Positions 13,755 through 15,219 of a DNA stretch of 15,219 bases are shown piece after piece. Source of the DNA: Thermoplasmata archaeon (lineage in GTDB: Archaea > Thermoplasmatota > Thermoplasmata > Thermoplasmatales > Thermoplasmataceae). How positions within the stretch are numbered: the first letter of the stretch is position 1; every line of letters starts with the position of its first letter. The notes beneath the pieces are model-generated. The model did no database searches and had not been told where the DNA came from. It saw only the letters and a list, made by a program, of their open reading frames with translations. The stretch spans positions 1 to 15,219 of the forward strand of contig JAJZYV010000011.1 in the NCBI GenBank assembly GCA_021797955.1. Reading direction: 5' to 3'. Both the position numbers and the translations under genes were made by a program.

Positions 13755-13909
13755 ATGGTCGATATTGAAACTCCAAGAAGCTATAAGATCGAAGTGAACA
13801 GCGTAATTAAGTAGATTAATAATAAAAAGACCACAACTAGAATAACTTTGAAGAAAGATCAATAAAGATTGTAGTACCAAAAGAAATAATAAGATTAGGG
13901 TGGGATTAA
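13755..13909 (+). pseudogene. Possible decayed AbrB/SpoVT-like antitoxin or regulator
   Basis: From ATG 13755 one frame reads MVDIETPRSYKIEVNSVIK, meets TAG (13812-13814), then continues INNKKTTTRITLKKDQ to TAA (13863-13865). A different frame at 13865-13906 reads KIVVPKEIIRLGWD before TAA. The string V-V-PKEI-x-RLGW resembles the core of the AbrB looped-hinge DNA-binding fold (typically I-x-IPKEI-x3-LGW), and TTTRITL is like a preceding beta strand. A nonsense mutation plus a frameshift would thus have broken an AbrB-type gene. The match is short, so this remains tentative. Such proteins are often antitoxins; no toxin gene is seen next to it. Confidence 0.3.
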
Positions 13910-13929
13910 AAAATGTGTATTAAAAAGCC

Positions 13930-13935
13930 GGTGAT
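13930..13935 (+). promoter_or_regulatory. GGTGAT ribosome site of the mrr gene
   Basis: GGTGAT matches the archaeal anti-Shine-Dalgarno end and lies 6 nt before ATG 13942; it fixes that start and indicates a leadered transcript. Confidence 0.6.
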
Positions 13936-13941
13936 CATTGA

Positions 13942-14886
13942 ATGATAGAATTAGAATTGCCAAAATTCGACGAATTTTTAGCTCCTATCATTAGGTTTTC
14001 TCTTGATGGTGAGGAACATGGATTATCAGAGACTATAGAAGAAATGTCAAACCAGTTTAGTTTGACTCCAGAACAGCGTAGCCTTTTAATGCCTAATGGA
14101 AAGAGAACGTATATCTATGATAGAGTGGCTTGGGCAATAACATACCTCGTTCAGGCAGGTCTATTAGAAAGGACGGGTCGATCTAAATATGTCATTTCAA
14201 AAAGAGGAAAAGAAGAAGCAAAGATTATGCCAGATAAAATAAAGTGGGTTTATTTAGAAAAATTTCCATATTTCAAGGAGTTTAAGGAAATTAAACATAA
14301 AAGTGGAAAAGAAAGAATAACTGATAAATTGGGAATGGATGAAAATGAAAACGAAGAAGACACCCCAGACGAAGAGATTGAGAAAATCTTTGAAAAAAGA
14401 GACAGAATGCTAAAAAATGATTTACTAAATACGTTGAAGAGCGTAAAGCCAGCAGATTTTGAAAGAATCATAATTGATGTGGTGTTGGCACTGGGTTATG
14501 GAAAAAACCATGAAGAGATGGCTAGGGTTCTTGGTAAACCAAATGATCAAGGAATAGATGGTGAAATTTCTCAAGATAAACTTGGATTTGATAAGATATA
14601 TCTTCAAGCAAAGCGATGGGTCAAAGAAAAGACAGTTGGTTCGCATGAGATTAGAGACTTTATAGGTGCTTTAACCATAAAACACGCAAAAAAGGGAATT
14701 TTTATAACCACTGCTATTTTCACTAAAGATGCAATTGAAACTGCGGAAAAGGATTCTGACCATAACATAAAATTAATAAATGGACACGAATTGGCATCAT
14801 TAATGGTTGAGAACGCTGTAGGAGTTAGAGAAATTCAAAAATATGTCTTAAAAGAAGTTGATCAAGGGTATTTTGAATCACTTTAA
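13942..14886 (+). CDS. mrr: Mrr-type restriction endonuclease
   Basis: A 314-aa protein with the two-domain layout of E. coli Mrr (304 aa). Residues about 1-95 are the N-terminal winged-helix Mrr_N domain (LPKFDEFLAPIIRFSLDGEEH; AWAITYLVQAGLLERTGRSKYVISKRG). A charged linker with an acidic run (131-160) follows. The C-terminal nuclease domain begins FERIIIDVVLALGYG (173-187) and carries the catalytic D206 in QGIDGEI and Q222-A-K224 in IYLQAKRW, the Mrr variant of the PD-(D/E)xK site; GIFITTAIFTKDA is the expected later segment. Mrr enzymes cut DNA with certain modified bases (type IV restriction). The gene starts behind a GGTGAT site and is followed 14 nt later by another restriction gene, so they probably form one defence operon. 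All visible catalytic residues are intact. Confidence 0.92.
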   Translation: MIELELPKFDEFLAPIIRFSLDGEEHGLSETIEEMSNQFSLTPEQRSLLMPNGKRTYIYDRVAWAITYLVQAGLLERTGRSKYVISKRGKEEAKIMPDKIKWVYLEKFPYFKEFKEIKHKSGKERITDKLGMDENENEEDTPDEEIEKIFEKRDRMLKNDLLNTLKSVKPADFERIIIDVVLALGYGKNHEEMARVLGKPNDQGIDGEISQDKLGFDKIYLQAKRWVKEKTVGSHEIRDFIGALTIKHAKKGIFITTAIFTKDAIETAEKDSDHNIKLINGHELASLMVENAVGVREIQKYVLKEVDQGYFESL

Positions 14887-14890
14887 GGTA

Positions 14891-14894
14891 GGTG
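14891..14894 (+). promoter_or_regulatory. GGTG ribosome site deciding a TTG start at 14901
   Basis: AAGGTAGGTG (14885-14894) lies 6 nt before TTG 14901, within the short mrr-downstream gap. It supports translation from TTG although an in-frame GTG follows at codon 6. Confidence 0.55.
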
Positions 14895-14900
14895 CCTATA

Positions 14901-15219
14901 TTGAGTAACTTTGTTGTGTCAGAAGATAATTACAATATTGATTTTGAAAGAATTAACGAATTAATAAATAAATATGATCAGATTAAGGAATCTGGTGAAA
15001 TAAGAAAGTATAATGAAGAATCTACAAAGAAAGATTTCATAATTCCTTTGTTTAAGGCTTTAGGCTGGAACGTAGATAATAGAGGAAAAAGTAATGATTC
15101 CGTAAGTGCTGAGGAAACAATATCAAAGAAGCGTGTAGATTATGGATTCAGAATTAACGGTATTCCCAAGTTTTTCCTTGAAGCTAAATCCCTAAAAGAA
15201 GAGAACATTCAGACAAACT
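14901..15219 (+). CDS. Restriction enzyme N-terminus with HsdR_N-like PD-(D/E)xK nuclease domain (type I/IIG-like, truncated by window)
   Basis: Only 106 codons are inside the window and the frame is still open. After a helical lead (DNYNIDFERINELINKYDQI) comes a conserved glutamate region NEESTKKDFIIPLFKALGWNV (38-58), then KKRVDYGFRINGIPKFFLEAKSL with catalytic D80, E94 and K96. This glutamate, then 'PL..LGW', then D...ExK order is the HsdR_N/type IIG nuclease domain, found at the N-terminus of large fused restriction-methyltransferase enzymes (Eco57I-like) and of type I R subunits. The downstream part, which would show whether a methyltransferase or helicase follows, is outside. The start is TTG 14901 behind GGTG. 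The 14-nt gap to mrr points to co-transcription. Confidence 0.8.
   Translation, partial: MSNFVVSEDNYNIDFERINELINKYDQIKESGEIRKYNEESTKKDFIIPLFKALGWNVDNRGKSNDSVSAEETISKKRVDYGFRINGIPKFFLEAKSLKEENIQTN

Larger units (their letters stand above)
13425..13941. other. 517-bp stretch without an intact gene at the edge of the restriction island
   Basis: It holds the NifX-gene promoter at its left end, a 9-bp inverted repeat (13537-13545/13572-13580), an AbrB-like gene remnant (13755-13909) and the ribosome site of mrr. I see no RNA gene. The composition is AT-rich with scattered stops in all frames, suggesting decayed accessory DNA. Confidence 0.5.

Noticed and set aside
1..15219. CRISPR arrays, rRNA or tRNA genes.
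   Set aside because: No regularly spaced direct repeats and no recognisable rRNA or tRNA consensus were seen on either strand by eye; a covariance-model scan would be the decisive test.

Overview
The window looks like a chromosomal segment of an archaeon, most likely one of the Thermoplasmata (Thermoplasmatales-like). The reasons are an AT-rich base composition, many start codons lying about 20-30 nt downstream of an AT-rich TATA-like box with little or no leader, Shine-Dalgarno sites (GGTG/GAGGT type) mainly at genes inside operons, and a gene mix of archaeal type (S9 acylaminoacyl peptidase, Bcp peroxiredoxin, NifX-like single-domain protein, MFS/DMT exporters). The lineage is an inference from style and was not tested by any search.

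Left part (1-3212): the C-terminal end of an RmuC family protein, a 318-bp gap, then two unrecognised genes in an operon. The second of these (reconstructed length 315 aa) is split by a 999-bp IS5-like insertion sequence. The element has 19-bp imperfect terminal inverted repeats and a TTAATATA target duplication. Removing the element and one duplication copy restores an uninterrupted reading frame. The transposase inside has one in-frame TGA, so this copy is probably dead on its own although its DDE residues are present.

Middle part (3213-13424): ordinary housekeeping and stress genes. An exonuclease III/AP endonuclease is divergent from a DMT-family exporter. A DUF427 protein follows, tail-to-tail with an NADPH-dependent FMN reductase. 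That reductase is divergent from a DHA2-type MFS drug exporter that overlaps a MarR regulator by 8 nt. Then come a small TPR-like protein, a bacterial-type glutamate decarboxylase (GadB), a small two-helix membrane protein, a Bcp peroxiredoxin overlapping tail-to-tail with an S9 peptidase, and a NifX/NifB-domain protein. The shared theme is repair, redox and toxic-compound tolerance.

Right part (13425-15219): a 517-bp stretch with no intact gene but with an apparent decayed AbrB-like antitoxin/regulator. It is followed by an Mrr-type restriction endonuclease and, 14 nt further on, the N-terminus of a large restriction enzyme with a PD-(D/E)xK HsdR_N-like nuclease domain that runs off the window. 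This looks like the start of a restriction/defence island. The best candidates for something undescribed are the 91-aa/315-aa gene pair interrupted by the IS and the content of the defence island past the right edge.
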